From CFX2 sp014338005 (lineage in GTDB: Bacteria; Chloroflexota; Anaerolineae; Aggregatilineales; Phototrophicaceae), in NCBI GenBank assembly GCA_030263555.1, contig SZPE01000048.1, positions 1-35,095 of the forward strand: DNA of 35,095 nucleotides, written 5' to 3'. Below are positions 6,586-14,129 of this stretch, piece by piece. The stretch's first letter is position 1. Every line of letters starts with the position of its first letter. The notes below the pieces were generated by a model. That model saw only the letters and a program-made list of their open reading frames with translations. It did not search any database and had not been told where the DNA came from. The position numbers and the translations under genes are program-made.

Positions 6586-8640
6586 TTACAGGCCACCGCC
6601 CGGCAGTTCCGGCGGCGTGATTGTGCGCTCGATGCGGATTTCCGTCCCGGCGGCGTCCGGGCTGACGTTAACCGGCACGTCCACGCCGACCTGATCTACA
6701 AAACACAGCTCCTCTTTGACGGCCTCGCAGTAATAAATCGTCAGTTCGCCGTGCAGCAGGTCGCGGCCTTCGGCCAGCAAAACCGGGATGCGAACCGGCA
6801 GTTCCGGGGCAGCGATACGCTGGACGCGGTTAGCCTCGTCCAGGGCAACCGCCTCGCCGGAAACCGTCCATTCGGCGGTGAAGGGGGCCAGCGGGTTGAG
6901 TTTGTAGCCATCCGGCAGGTTGATATACAGCACGATTTCCCCCGCGCCGCGCCTGACGGTCTGCTCCGGCAGGCTGATCTGCTCGCCCAGGGCGGCATTA
7001 CCGCCGATAACCGTCACCTGGCCGCCGATGAGCAGGGCTTCGGGATTGGGGAAAATCACGGTGCTGACGGTGTTGGCGGCCAGGTCTATCACCCGGATGG
7101 CGTGGTTGTTGGTATCGGCCACGTACAGCCTGCCGTCGGCATAATCCAGGCCGCCCGGTTCGTCGAACAACGCCGCGTCCGGGCCGCCGTCGCGGAAGCC
7201 GCCCGGCCCGCCCAGACCAAAGCGGGTGCTGATTTCGGTCGTGGCGGGGTCAAGCGCCTTGATTTTGCTGTTGTAGGTGTCGGCCACATACAGCAGGCCG
7301 TCCGTCCCGCCGGTGATGCCCAGCGCGTGCTGGAGGCGCGAATCGCCCACGCGGCCATCCCTGTCGCCGTACTCGAACAGGTTGTTAAACACCGGCCCCG
7401 CCAGCGTGGACACCATCCCCTTACGGATGTCGGCGGCGCGAATGCTGCTCGATTCGCTGTCTGCGAAGTATAAAACCCCGTCCCGGTAAAACAAACCGCT
7501 CGGCTGGGCAAGCTGCGCGTCGCCAAAATCGCCGTCCTTCAGCCCTTCGATGCCGCTGCCGACCAGCGAACTGACCGCCCCGGCGGCCACGTCCAGATGC
7601 CAGAGCTGGTGCGTCCCCGCCACAGCGATATACAGGATGTCCCCTTCTCCGAACTCGACATCCCAGGGGCTGCTGAGAGGGATTTGCAGCGCCGGCCCGC
7701 TGATGTTGCGCTCGTAACCCTGCCTGCCCGTCCCGGCGATAGTCGTCACCGTGCGTTCGGCCAGGCTCACGGCGCGAATGACGTGGTTGTAAGTGTCGGC
7801 CACGTACAGCGTGCCGTCTCGCAGCGCCATACCCTGCGGCGTATCGAAGGCGGCTTCCCGGTAGCTGCCGTCCTTCAGGCCGCGCCCGCCGCCGATGATG
7901 TCCAGCACTTCGTAGGTGGTCAGGTCGGCGATGATGATGCGGTGGTGGCTGCTGTCGGCGATGAACAGCCGGCCGCCGGCGGCATCGGCCAGCACCTTGC
8001 CGGGGAAAGCCAGCGTATTAGCCGGCGCGGCCTCGCGTTCCAGCGCCATTTCAAGCGGCTGGCGGTTGATTTCCCCCAGGCTGTCGAAGGCATTGACCAT
8101 GCCGCCGATCACCCGGTCGAACGCCTCGAACGGGATTTCGCCGGCCTGCACCGCGAACAGGTTGCCGCGCGGGTCTATCACCACAAACGTCGGCCAGGCG
8201 TTGACCCCGTAGGGGCGAAAAGTGTTCCACACCACGAAGGCGCTGTCGTTGATGACCGGGTGTTCCAGCCCGTAACGCCGGATGATCTGCCGGATATTTT
8301 CGGTCTGCCCCTCATTTTCAAACTTGGCCGAATGCACGCCGATGACCACCAGTTCATCGGTGTAGCGGGCTTCCAGCTGCTGCAAAACCGGGATCATATG
8401 GATGCAGTTGATACAGCCATACGTCCAGAAGTCCAGCAGCACGATTTTGCCACGCAGCGCCTCGACCGTCAGCGGCGCGGGGACGTTCAGCCAGTCCAGG
8501 CCGGTCGGGAACTCCGGCGCGGGGAAACGGGGATCACCCATAAAACGGCTGTCCAAATCGCTGCCTCCCTCCTGGGCCGCCGCCGGCAGCGCGACAGCCG
8601 CTATAACCATCACCATACCAATAAACCATAACCGGCGCAT
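6586..8640 (-). CDS. exported thioredoxin-like / NHL-repeat protein (NHLRC2-like)
   Basis: The 684-residue product has a signal peptide (about residues 1-22, ending ALPAAAQ). A redoxin domain follows (about 50-190) with active-site region WTYGCINCIHMIP, where CxxC is CINC as in the NHLRC2 family. Six or so NHL blades follow (about 205-560), with repeated units such as GMALRDGTLYVADTYNHVIR, GLLYVADTYNSKIKAL and GRLYVADTNNHAIRVID. A C-terminal beta-rich domain of about 130 residues ends the protein. It probably acts outside the cytoplasmic membrane as a thiol-redox protein with a propeller for ligand or partner binding; the substrate is unknown. The same Trx-NHL order occurs in animal NHLRC2. 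Confidence 0.9.
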   Translation of the reverse strand: MRRLWFIGMVMVIAAVALPAAAQEGGSDLDSRFMGDPRFPAPEFPTGLDWLNVPAPLTVEALRGKIVLLDFWTYGCINCIHMIPVLQQLEARYTDELVVIGVHSAKFENEGQTENIRQIIRRYGLEHPVINDSAFVVWNTFRPYGVNAWPTFVVIDPRGNLFAVQAGEIPFEAFDRVIGGMVNAFDSLGEINRQPLEMALEREAAPANTLAFPGKVLADAAGGRLFIADSSHHRIIIADLTTYEVLDIIGGGRGLKDGSYREAAFDTPQGMALRDGTLYVADTYNHVIRAVSLAERTVTTIAGTGRQGYERNISGPALQIPLSSPWDVEFGEGDILYIAVAGTHQLWHLDVAAGAVSSLVGSGIEGLKDGDFGDAQLAQPSGLFYRDGVLYFADSESSSIRAADIRKGMVSTLAGPVFNNLFEYGDRDGRVGDSRLQHALGITGGTDGLLYVADTYNSKIKALDPATTEISTRFGLGGPGGFRDGGPDAALFDEPGGLDYADGRLYVADTNNHAIRVIDLAANTVSTVIFPNPEALLIGGQVTVIGGNAALGEQISLPEQTVRRGAGEIVLYINLPDGYKLNPLAPFTAEWTVSGEAVALDEANRVQRIAAPELPVRIPVLLAEGRDLLHGELTIYYCEAVKEELCFVDQVGVDVPVNVSPDAAGTEIRIERTITPPELPGGGL

Positions 8641-8884
8641 AAGACCTCGCTTGAATTACAGTACCGAGTTTCGAGTGCCGAGCAACGAGTTAAAAACGCT
8701 TTTCGCGCGCGTGGATGAACATAACTTCGCCGTATCGCTCCTGAATCGCTTCAATGCCGGGGATTGTAACAGCGCATGATGAAGGGAGGATGAATAACAC
8801 CGAGACATCAGGCCGGTTTTGACAATTCGACTATAATAAAAACATCGGACGCCAATCTAAAAATCCTACTGAAAGTAATTCTGT
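8641..8884. other. intergenic region with a CGAGNNN heptamer tract
   Basis: The gap separates divergent genes. It holds a seven-base periodic tract at 8665-8692 (CGAGTTT, CGAGTGC, CGAGCAA, CGAGTTA). Both promoters (NHLRC2-like, minus; response regulator, plus) should lie here, but no clear -35/-10 pair stands out. No gene is evident. Confidence 0.5.
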
Positions 8885-9316
8885 ATGGACGAACAACTGC
8901 CCCGCAACCTGTTGAAAGACTGGCCTGTTCTGGTGGTGGATGATGACCCCGACAGCCTGGACATTGCCGCCCGCATCCTGCGGCACTACGGCGCGACCGT
9001 GACCACCGCGACCAACGGCCAGGAAGGGCTGGAGGCCGTGCGCGCCGAACGCCCGCGTTTTATCATCTCCGATCTGAATATGCCGGTGATGAACGGCTGG
9101 GAGATGCTGCACGAACTCCAGCTTAACCGGACGACGGCGGGCATCCCGGCCATCGCGCTCACGGCGCACGGAATGGTCGGCGACCGCGATCGCGCCATCG
9201 CCGCCGGTTTCCTCAATTTCCTGACCAAACCGCTGACGCCCAGAACGTTTATGAAAGACCTGCTCGTCTTAATTCTGGACATTCCCGAACTGGCCGCCCA
9301 TATCGCGCTGCGCTGA
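8885..9316 (+). CDS. single-domain response regulator (CheY-like receiver)
   Basis: The 143-residue product is one receiver domain. It has the acidic pocket VVDDDPDS near residue 20, the phospho-accepting Asp in FIISDLNMPVMNGWEML, the conserved Thr in AIALTAHG and the Lys in LTKPLTPRTF. There is no output domain, so it must act by protein contact or in a phosphorelay. No histidine kinase is adjacent; the nearest is the receiver-kinase at 27.8 kb, and a link is only speculative. Start ATG 8885 precedes MDEQLPRNLLKDW; the ribosome binding site is weak. Confidence 0.93.
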   Translation: MDEQLPRNLLKDWPVLVVDDDPDSLDIAARILRHYGATVTTATNGQEGLEAVRAERPRFIISDLNMPVMNGWEMLHELQLNRTTAGIPAIALTAHGMVGDRDRAIAAGFLNFLTKPLTPRTFMKDLLVLILDIPELAAHIALR

Positions 9317-9332
9317 ACGACGCATTCGTCTA

Positions 9333-10379
9333 TCAGGCTTCCGGCAGGCTGTAGTGTCTTGCCGGCAGGGCGCGCAGCCGCTCCGCCGCCTGCTCCGGCG
9401 TGATGTCCCGCTGGGCTTCGGCCATCATCTCGTAACCCACCATCCACTTCCGCACCGAGGCCGAACGCAGCAGCGGCGGGTAAAAATGGGCGTGAAGCTG
9501 CCAGTGGGCATAATCGCCGTCGTCGTTGGGCGCGGCGTGCCAGCCCATCGAATACGGAAATTCGATCTCAAACAGGTTGTCGTATTTCGTCAGCAGGCGT
9601 TTGAGGATGTCCGCCAGTGTGTCGCGGCGGGCATCGTCCAGGTCGGGCAGGCGCAGCGTATGGCGGCGCGGCAGCAGCAGCGTTTCAAACGGCCACAGCG
9701 CCCAGTACGGCACGACCGCCACCCAATCGGCATTTTCGACCACGATACGTTCACCGGCTTCCACTTCTGCGTTAAGATAATCCACCAGCAGCGGCGCGCC
9801 TTCGCGTTCGGCATAAACGCGCTGGTGGCGGTCTTCGGCGCCAATCTGGTTCGGCAGCCAGTCCCCGGCCCAGATTTGCCCGTGCGGGTGCGGGTTGGAC
9901 GCGCCCATCATCTCGCCCTTGTTCTCGAACACCTGCACCCAGCGGTACGTCCGCCCCAGTTCGACCGTCTGCTCGGCCCACACGTTTATCACCCGGCGGA
10001 TGTCCTCGACGGGCATCAGCGGCAGCGTCAGGTCGTGGCGGGGCGAAAAACACACTACGCGGCACTCGCCGCGCACGGCCTGGGCCGCCAGCAGCGGGTT
10101 AGCGGGCGGCGGCGCGGCGGGAACATCCGGCAACAGGGCGGCGTAATCGTTGGGGAATACGAACGTGCCGGTATAATCGGGGTTGTGGTCGCCGCTGGCG
10201 CGGGTATTGCCGGGGCAGAGGTAACAGCCTGGATCATACGGCGGGCGGCTGGCCTGCGGTGGGCGCTCCTGCCGCCCCTGCCAGGGACGTTTGGTGCGGT
10301 GCGGCGAAACCAGCACATAGTCGCCGGTCAGCGGATTCAGCCGCCGGTGCGGGTGATCGGTGGGGTTGAACGGTGGCAT
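9333..10379 (-). CDS. galT: galactose-1-phosphate uridylyltransferase
   Basis: The 348-residue product exchanges UMP between UDP-glucose and galactose-1-phosphate in the Leloir pathway. Diagnostic features are RRLNPLTGDYVLVSPHR at the N-terminus, the CYLCPGN zinc-type cysteine pair, NPHPHGQIW with the catalytic histidine, and the C-terminal HWQLHAHFYPPLLRS block. ATG 10379 is preferred over GTG 10385 because GGAG lies six bases upstream of the ATG and would be too close to the GTG. It is divergent from the threonine dehydratase gene. No galK or galE is nearby. A TATAAT match on the minus strand at 10409-10414 may be its -10 box. Confidence 0.95.
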   Translation of the reverse strand: MPPFNPTDHPHRRLNPLTGDYVLVSPHRTKRPWQGRQERPPQASRPPYDPGCYLCPGNTRASGDHNPDYTGTFVFPNDYAALLPDVPAAPPPANPLLAAQAVRGECRVVCFSPRHDLTLPLMPVEDIRRVINVWAEQTVELGRTYRWVQVFENKGEMMGASNPHPHGQIWAGDWLPNQIGAEDRHQRVYAEREGAPLLVDYLNAEVEAGERIVVENADWVAVVPYWALWPFETLLLPRRHTLRLPDLDDARRDTLADILKRLLTKYDNLFEIEFPYSMGWHAAPNDDGDYAHWQLHAHFYPPLLRSASVRKWMVGYEMMAEAQRDITPEQAAERLRALPARHYSLPEA

Positions 10380-10408
10380 GGTCACTCTCCGGGGTAAACA
10401 CCTGCCAG

Positions 10409-10414
10409 ATTATA
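10409..10414 (-). promoter_or_regulatory. possible -10 box for galT
   Basis: Perfect TATAAT on the minus strand, 29 bases upstream of the galT start. No convincing -35 hexamer is found at 16-18 bases, so confidence is low. Confidence 0.3.
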
Positions 10415-10494
10415 ACGCGGGGGCAGCCGTTCATCATAATTGGTTTATACTCAAAATTCAGCACCCGAAGCTGTTTTTCCAGAAAGGAAATCCG

Positions 10495-11463
10495 ATGATG
10501 ACCTCGCTTAACCTGCCGACTTTTCAGGATGTGCTGCTGGCCCGCCGCCAGATTCGCCCGCACCTGCCGCCCACGCCGCTGCACCGCTACCCGGCGCTGG
10601 ATAAACGGGTGGGGACGGCGGTATATGTTAAACACGAAAACTACCAGCCGGTCGGCGCGTTTAAGGTGCGCGGCGGCATTAACCTGGTGTCGCAGCTTTC
10701 GCCCCAGGAGCGCCAGGCCGGGTTAATCGCCGCTTCGACCGGCAATCACGGCCAGTCGGTGGCTTACGCGGCGCGGCTGTTCGGCGTGCAGGCGCGCATC
10801 GTCGTGCCGGAGGCGGCCAACCCCGGCAAGGTGGCCGCTATGCAGGGCATGGGTGCGGAGGTGATTTTTCACGGCGCGAACTTCGATGAAGCCCGCCGCC
10901 GCTGCGAGGCGCTGGCATTGGAGCGTGGCTATCGCTACGTGCATTCCGGCGACGAACCGCTGCTGATCGCCGGCGTGGCGACCGAGGCGCTGGAAATGCT
11001 GGAGGTCGAGCCAGACCTGGACGCGATTATCGTGCCGCTGGGCGGGGGCAGCGGCGCGGCGGGCGCGTGTATCGCCGCCCATGCCATCAACCCGGCCATC
11101 CGGGTGATCGGCGTCCAGTCGGAGGCATCCCCCGCCGCTTATAACTCCTGGCGCAGCAAGGCTTTATGCGAAGCACCCAACCGCACCTTCGCCGAAGGGC
11201 TGGCGACCGGCACGGCCTTCGCGCTGCCGCAGGCGATTTTGTGGCAGCAGTTGGACGATTGTGTGCTGGTGGCGGACGACGACATCCGGCGGGCGATGGT
11301 CTGGATGATCGAGGACGCGCACACGCTGGCGGAAGGCGCGGGCGCGTCGCCGCTGGCGGCGGCCTATAAGCTGCGCGACGAGCTGCGCGGCAAAAAAGTC
11401 GGGCTGGTGTGTTCCGGCGGCAATACCTCGCTCGACCATCTCCGGCAGGCCTTGCTGGCGTAA
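10495..11463 (+). CDS. threonine ammonia-lyase (dehydratase), no ACT domain
   Basis: The 322-residue product is a fold-type II PLP enzyme that deaminates threonine (or serine) to a 2-oxo acid. The PLP lysine is in VGAFKVRGG, the substrate loop is ASTGNHGQSVAYAA, and the phosphate-binding loop is PLGGGSGAAGA. The length equals the catalytic domain alone. The absence of a C-terminal ACT regulatory domain suggests a catabolic or serine/threonine-type enzyme without isoleucine feedback. ATG 10495 has AAAGGA suitably placed upstream; the frame extends further up, but that part overlaps the galT promoter region. It stands alone, divergent from galT. Serine racemase-like activity cannot be excluded. 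Confidence 0.9.
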   Translation: MMTSLNLPTFQDVLLARRQIRPHLPPTPLHRYPALDKRVGTAVYVKHENYQPVGAFKVRGGINLVSQLSPQERQAGLIAASTGNHGQSVAYAARLFGVQARIVVPEAANPGKVAAMQGMGAEVIFHGANFDEARRRCEALALERGYRYVHSGDEPLLIAGVATEALEMLEVEPDLDAIIVPLGGGSGAAGACIAAHAINPAIRVIGVQSEASPAAYNSWRSKALCEAPNRTFAEGLATGTAFALPQAILWQQLDDCVLVADDDIRRAMVWMIEDAHTLAEGAGASPLAAAYKLRDELRGKKVGLVCSGGNTSLDHLRQALLA

Positions 11464-11519
11464 TTCACCGGCGGCGGGCGCGGGGAGTATAATAACCGGG
11501 AGAGTGGAGAGGAAGAACG

Positions 11520-12071
11520 GTGGTTGTACAGGAAAAACTGCTGACCGTGCAGGAATTTGACGAATTTGTGACGCGGCCCGAAAACGCCGACCGCCTGTTT
11601 GAATACATCGGGGGGAAGATTGTCGAAGTGGTATCGAATCCATATTCATCCAAGATTGCGTCACGAGTCAATGGCTTTATTTTCGTATACCTATCCAAGC
11701 ATGATATCGGCCACCTGACCGGCGCGGACGGCGGTTACATGGTTTCCGGTGAGCGATACATCCCCGATGTCGCCTTCATCTCCTATACCCGGCAGCCGGA
11801 ACTGTCCACCGTCGAAGGTTACGTCCCGAACGCGCCCGATCTGGCGGTGGAGGTGCTGTCGCCAGGCACCACGGATGAGGAACTGACGATCAAAGTAGCG
11901 AACTATCTGGCGGCGGGGACGGTGGTCTGGATGGTGAAGCCGGTGGAAAAGCGGGTAGTCGTGTTTGCGCCGGGCAGCCCGGCCAGAACGCTGGGCATCA
12001 ACGATACGCTGGACGGCGGCGAACGGCTTCCGGGCTTCACGCTGGCGGTGAAAGCGATTTTCCCAGAGTGA
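11520..12071 (+). CDS. Uma2 family (DUF820) putative restriction-fold nuclease
   Basis: The 183-residue product is a member of the Uma2 family, predicted to have a PD-(D/E)xK fold. Visible elements are the N-terminal TVQEFDEFVTRPENADRLFE, the strand IPDVAFIS, and the catalytic-looking DLAVEVLSPGTTDEELTIKV with acidic residues and a lysine. Such genes are abundant in Cyanobacteria and Chloroflexota, and their function is not established. Start GTG 11520 has AGGAAG upstream. It stands alone between threonine dehydratase and a convergent glycosyltransferase. A paralogue of similar length lies at 27113-27652. Confidence 0.9.
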   Translation: MVVQEKLLTVQEFDEFVTRPENADRLFEYIGGKIVEVVSNPYSSKIASRVNGFIFVYLSKHDIGHLTGADGGYMVSGERYIPDVAFISYTRQPELSTVEGYVPNAPDLAVEVLSPGTTDEELTIKVANYLAAGTVVWMVKPVEKRVVVFAPGSPARTLGINDTLDGGERLPGFTLAVKAIFPE

Positions 12072-12079
12072 TTCGCCGT

Positions 12080-13255
12080 TTAGCCCTTCTCTGCCAGCAG
12101 TTCGCGGTACAGCGCCCCTAACTGCCGCGTCACGTTTTCGACATCATGCCGCGCCTGCATGGCCCGGCTGGCCTCGGCCATGTCCCGCGGGCTGTCCAGA
12201 ATCGCCAGGATGGCGTTCGCCAGCGCCTCGGCGTCGTCCGGCGGCACAAGCGTCCCCAGCCGCCCGTTTTCCAGTAAATCCGGCACGCCGCCCACCGCCG
12301 TCGAAACCACCGGACAGCCCGCCGTCACGGCTTCGATGAGCGTCACCGGCGTGCCTTCGTTCTGGCTGCTGACCGCCAGCGCGTCCAGGTCGCTGTAAAC
12401 GGCGGCCATATCGCGCTGCCAGCCGGTGAGCGTGACTGCTTCCCCCAGGCCGAGCGAAACAACCAGGCTTTCGACGCCGGCGCGCAGTTCGCCGTCGCCG
12501 ACGATCACAAACCGCGTGTTGGGATGCCGCGCCCGCACCCGCGCCGCCGCCTGCACGAACAGTTCCGGGTGTTTCATCGGCACCAGCCGCCCGACGAACC
12601 CGACCAGCGGCGCATCCGGCGGGATATTCCAGGCCGCGCGAAAGCCCCCGGCGCGGCGGGGCTGCCGGGCGAAAGCCTCCAGTTCGACCGGGATGGGCAG
12701 CACGATGATTTTCGAGCGAGGGGCGATGTGAAAATCCCCGGCCAGTTCGTCACGCAGCCGGTCGCTGAGGGTGATGAGGCGGTCGGCCAGCGGCGCGGCC
12801 AGCCGTTCCAGCGCCAGCGAGAGCAGTTCCATGGCCCGCGCGCCGCGCCCGCGAAAAACGCCGTAAAAAACGTGACCGTGAAAGGTATGCAGCACCACCG
12901 GGACTCCGGCCAGCCGCGCCGCGATACGCCCGACAAAACCGGCTTTGGCGGTGTGGGTATGCACCACATCCGGCTTCAGGTCGCGCAGCAGGCGCACAAG
13001 TTTGCGCGTGGTGGCAATATCTCGCAAAGGGTGGAGGGCGCGCCCCAGTTCGGGGATGAGGATGGGCCGGACGCCGCGCGATTCGGCATAATAGGCCATG
13101 TCGCCTTCGGCAGCGCCGATCTGCCCGCAGAACAGGTGGCTTTCATATTCCGGCGGGCGCAGGCCGGAAACCATCAGCGACACCACCACCGCCGCGCCGC
13201 CGACGTTCAGCCGCGCGATGATATGAACGACACGTATAGGGTTGGATTGTGCCAT
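12080..13255 (-). CDS. glycosyltransferase family 4
   Basis: The 391-residue product is a GT-B fold, retaining GT4 glycosyltransferase. The N-terminal lobe has RVVHIIARLNVGGAAVVVS (glycine-rich loop) and DVVHTHTAKAGFVGRIAA. The C-terminal lobe begins at PLVGFVGRLVPMKHPELFV and has the donor-site block SSQNEGTPVTLIEAVTAGCPVV with the EX7E-type glutamates. It should build a cell-surface polysaccharide or glycolipid; the donor and acceptor are unknown. Start ATG 13255 gives the complete first strand. It lies downstream of lexA on the same strand with about 75 bp between them, and no functional link is apparent. Confidence 0.93.
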   Translation of the reverse strand: MAQSNPIRVVHIIARLNVGGAAVVVSLMVSGLRPPEYESHLFCGQIGAAEGDMAYYAESRGVRPILIPELGRALHPLRDIATTRKLVRLLRDLKPDVVHTHTAKAGFVGRIAARLAGVPVVLHTFHGHVFYGVFRGRGARAMELLSLALERLAAPLADRLITLSDRLRDELAGDFHIAPRSKIIVLPIPVELEAFARQPRRAGGFRAAWNIPPDAPLVGFVGRLVPMKHPELFVQAAARVRARHPNTRFVIVGDGELRAGVESLVVSLGLGEAVTLTGWQRDMAAVYSDLDALAVSSQNEGTPVTLIEAVTAGCPVVSTAVGGVPDLLENGRLGTLVPPDDAEALANAILAILDSPRDMAEASRAMQARHDVENVTRQLGALYRELLAEKG

Positions 13256-13330
13256 GCTGTGACCGTTTCGTTTGCTCGAACCGGCCCCAGCATAACATGG
13301 GTTTTTACGCCCGGCCAGGGCAGCCCGGTT

Positions 13331-14002
13331 TTATAAGTGGCGGATGATCGAAAGCACCTTGCCGCGAATGCTGCACACCGCCGGGTCTACATAAATCGGC
13401 TGCATTTCCGGGTGCGCCGGCTGGAGTTTGATGCGCCCGCCGTCGCGGAAGAAATACTTCAGCGTCGTCTCGCTGCGGTCTTCCAGCCACACGGCCACCA
13501 TATCGCCATTGTTGGCGGTGGTCTGGCTGCGAAGGATCACGATGTCGCCCTCGCGGATCATGGCGTCAATCATCGATTCGCCCTTCACGCGCAGCGCGAA
13601 GGCTTCCGCCGGGTCTACACCGCCCAGCATGGCCGGGGTGACTTCGATGTTATCTTCCGGGTAGTAATCTTCCGGCACAGAAACCGGCTCGCTGGCGAAG
13701 ATGCTGCCGTACAGCGGCACTTGCAGGCTGACCGCCGCCGCGTGTACGCTCAGGCGTCCGGTTTTTTTGCCCCCCGGCACCTGCCCCACCAGCCGCAGGC
13801 CGCGCGCCACATGTGAGGAGCGCGCCAGGTAGCCGGCCTGCACCAGCTTGTTCAGGTTGTAGTTGACCACCGAGGTGGAGTTGATGCCGGTGGCTTCCCC
13901 GATCTGGCGGATGGTGGGCGGGAAGCCGTGTTCGGCCAGGTAGCTTTCCATGTAGCGCAGGATATTGCGCTGGCGTTCAGAGAGTTTGTTAAAATCTTTC
14001 AT
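13331..14002 (-). CDS. lexA: LexA repressor / SOS regulator
   Basis: The 223-residue product has the N-terminal LexA winged helix (residues 1-75: LSERQRNILRYMESYL, GFPPTIRQIGEATGINSTS) and the C-terminal S24 autoprotease. The catalytic serine is in VKGESMIDAMI and the lysine in ETTLKYFF. The cleavage-site region reads SIFASEPV where most LexA proteins have an Ala-Gly pair, so the scissile bond would be Ala-Ser; cleavage should still be possible but may differ in rate. LexA represses DNA-damage genes until RecA-ssDNA stimulates self-cleavage. Its promoter at 14039-14068 carries an operator between -35 and -10, so autorepression is expected. Confidence 0.95.
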   Translation of the reverse strand: MKDFNKLSERQRNILRYMESYLAEHGFPPTIRQIGEATGINSTSVVNYNLNKLVQAGYLARSSHVARGLRLVGQVPGGKKTGRLSVHAAAVSLQVPLYGSIFASEPVSVPEDYYPEDNIEVTPAMLGGVDPAEAFALRVKGESMIDAMIREGDIVILRSQTTANNGDMVAVWLEDRSETTLKYFFRDGGRIKLQPAHPEMQPIYVDPAVCSIRGKVLSIIRHL

Positions 14003-14022
14003 GATTCAAAACCTGTGCAAAA

Positions 14023-14036
14023 CGAAAGGTTGTTCT
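14023..14036. promoter_or_regulatory. possible LexA operator 2 (degenerate)
   Basis: CGAAAGGTTGTTCT keeps eight of ten positions of the CGAAC-N4-GTTCG consensus. It lies 24 bp (about two helical turns) from operator 1, just downstream of the -10. Confidence 0.45.
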
Positions 14037-14038
14037 AT

Positions 14039-14068
14039 AGTATAGATGAACACACGTTCGGTTGTCAA
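14039..14068 (-). promoter_or_regulatory. lexA promoter
   Basis: Minus strand: TTGACA (complement of 14063-14068), 18-base spacer, TATACT (complement of 14039-14044). The -10 ends 36 bases before the lexA ATG. The LexA operator at 14047-14060 occupies the spacer. Confidence 0.75.
14047..14060. promoter_or_regulatory. LexA operator 1
   Basis: TGAACACACGTTCG fits the CGAAC-N4-GTTCG type SOS box at all but the first position. It lies within the lexA promoter spacer and also upstream of the divergent helicase-associated gene, which may share SOS control. Confidence 0.75.
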
Positions 14069-14129
14069 ATATATTTCCCGCAGCCGGAAATTATGCTAGG
14101 CTTGATCTGTAGCGCAAAGGTTTGTCGTG

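Noticed and set aside
9354..10397. 347-codon plus-strand frame antisense to galT
   Set aside because: Shadow of galT, which has complete catalytic motifs and a ribosome binding site.
10360..10494. Extended N-terminus of threonine dehydratase starting at 10360
   Set aside because: It would overlap galT and its promoter region; ATG 10495 has a good ribosome binding site and gives the normal family start.
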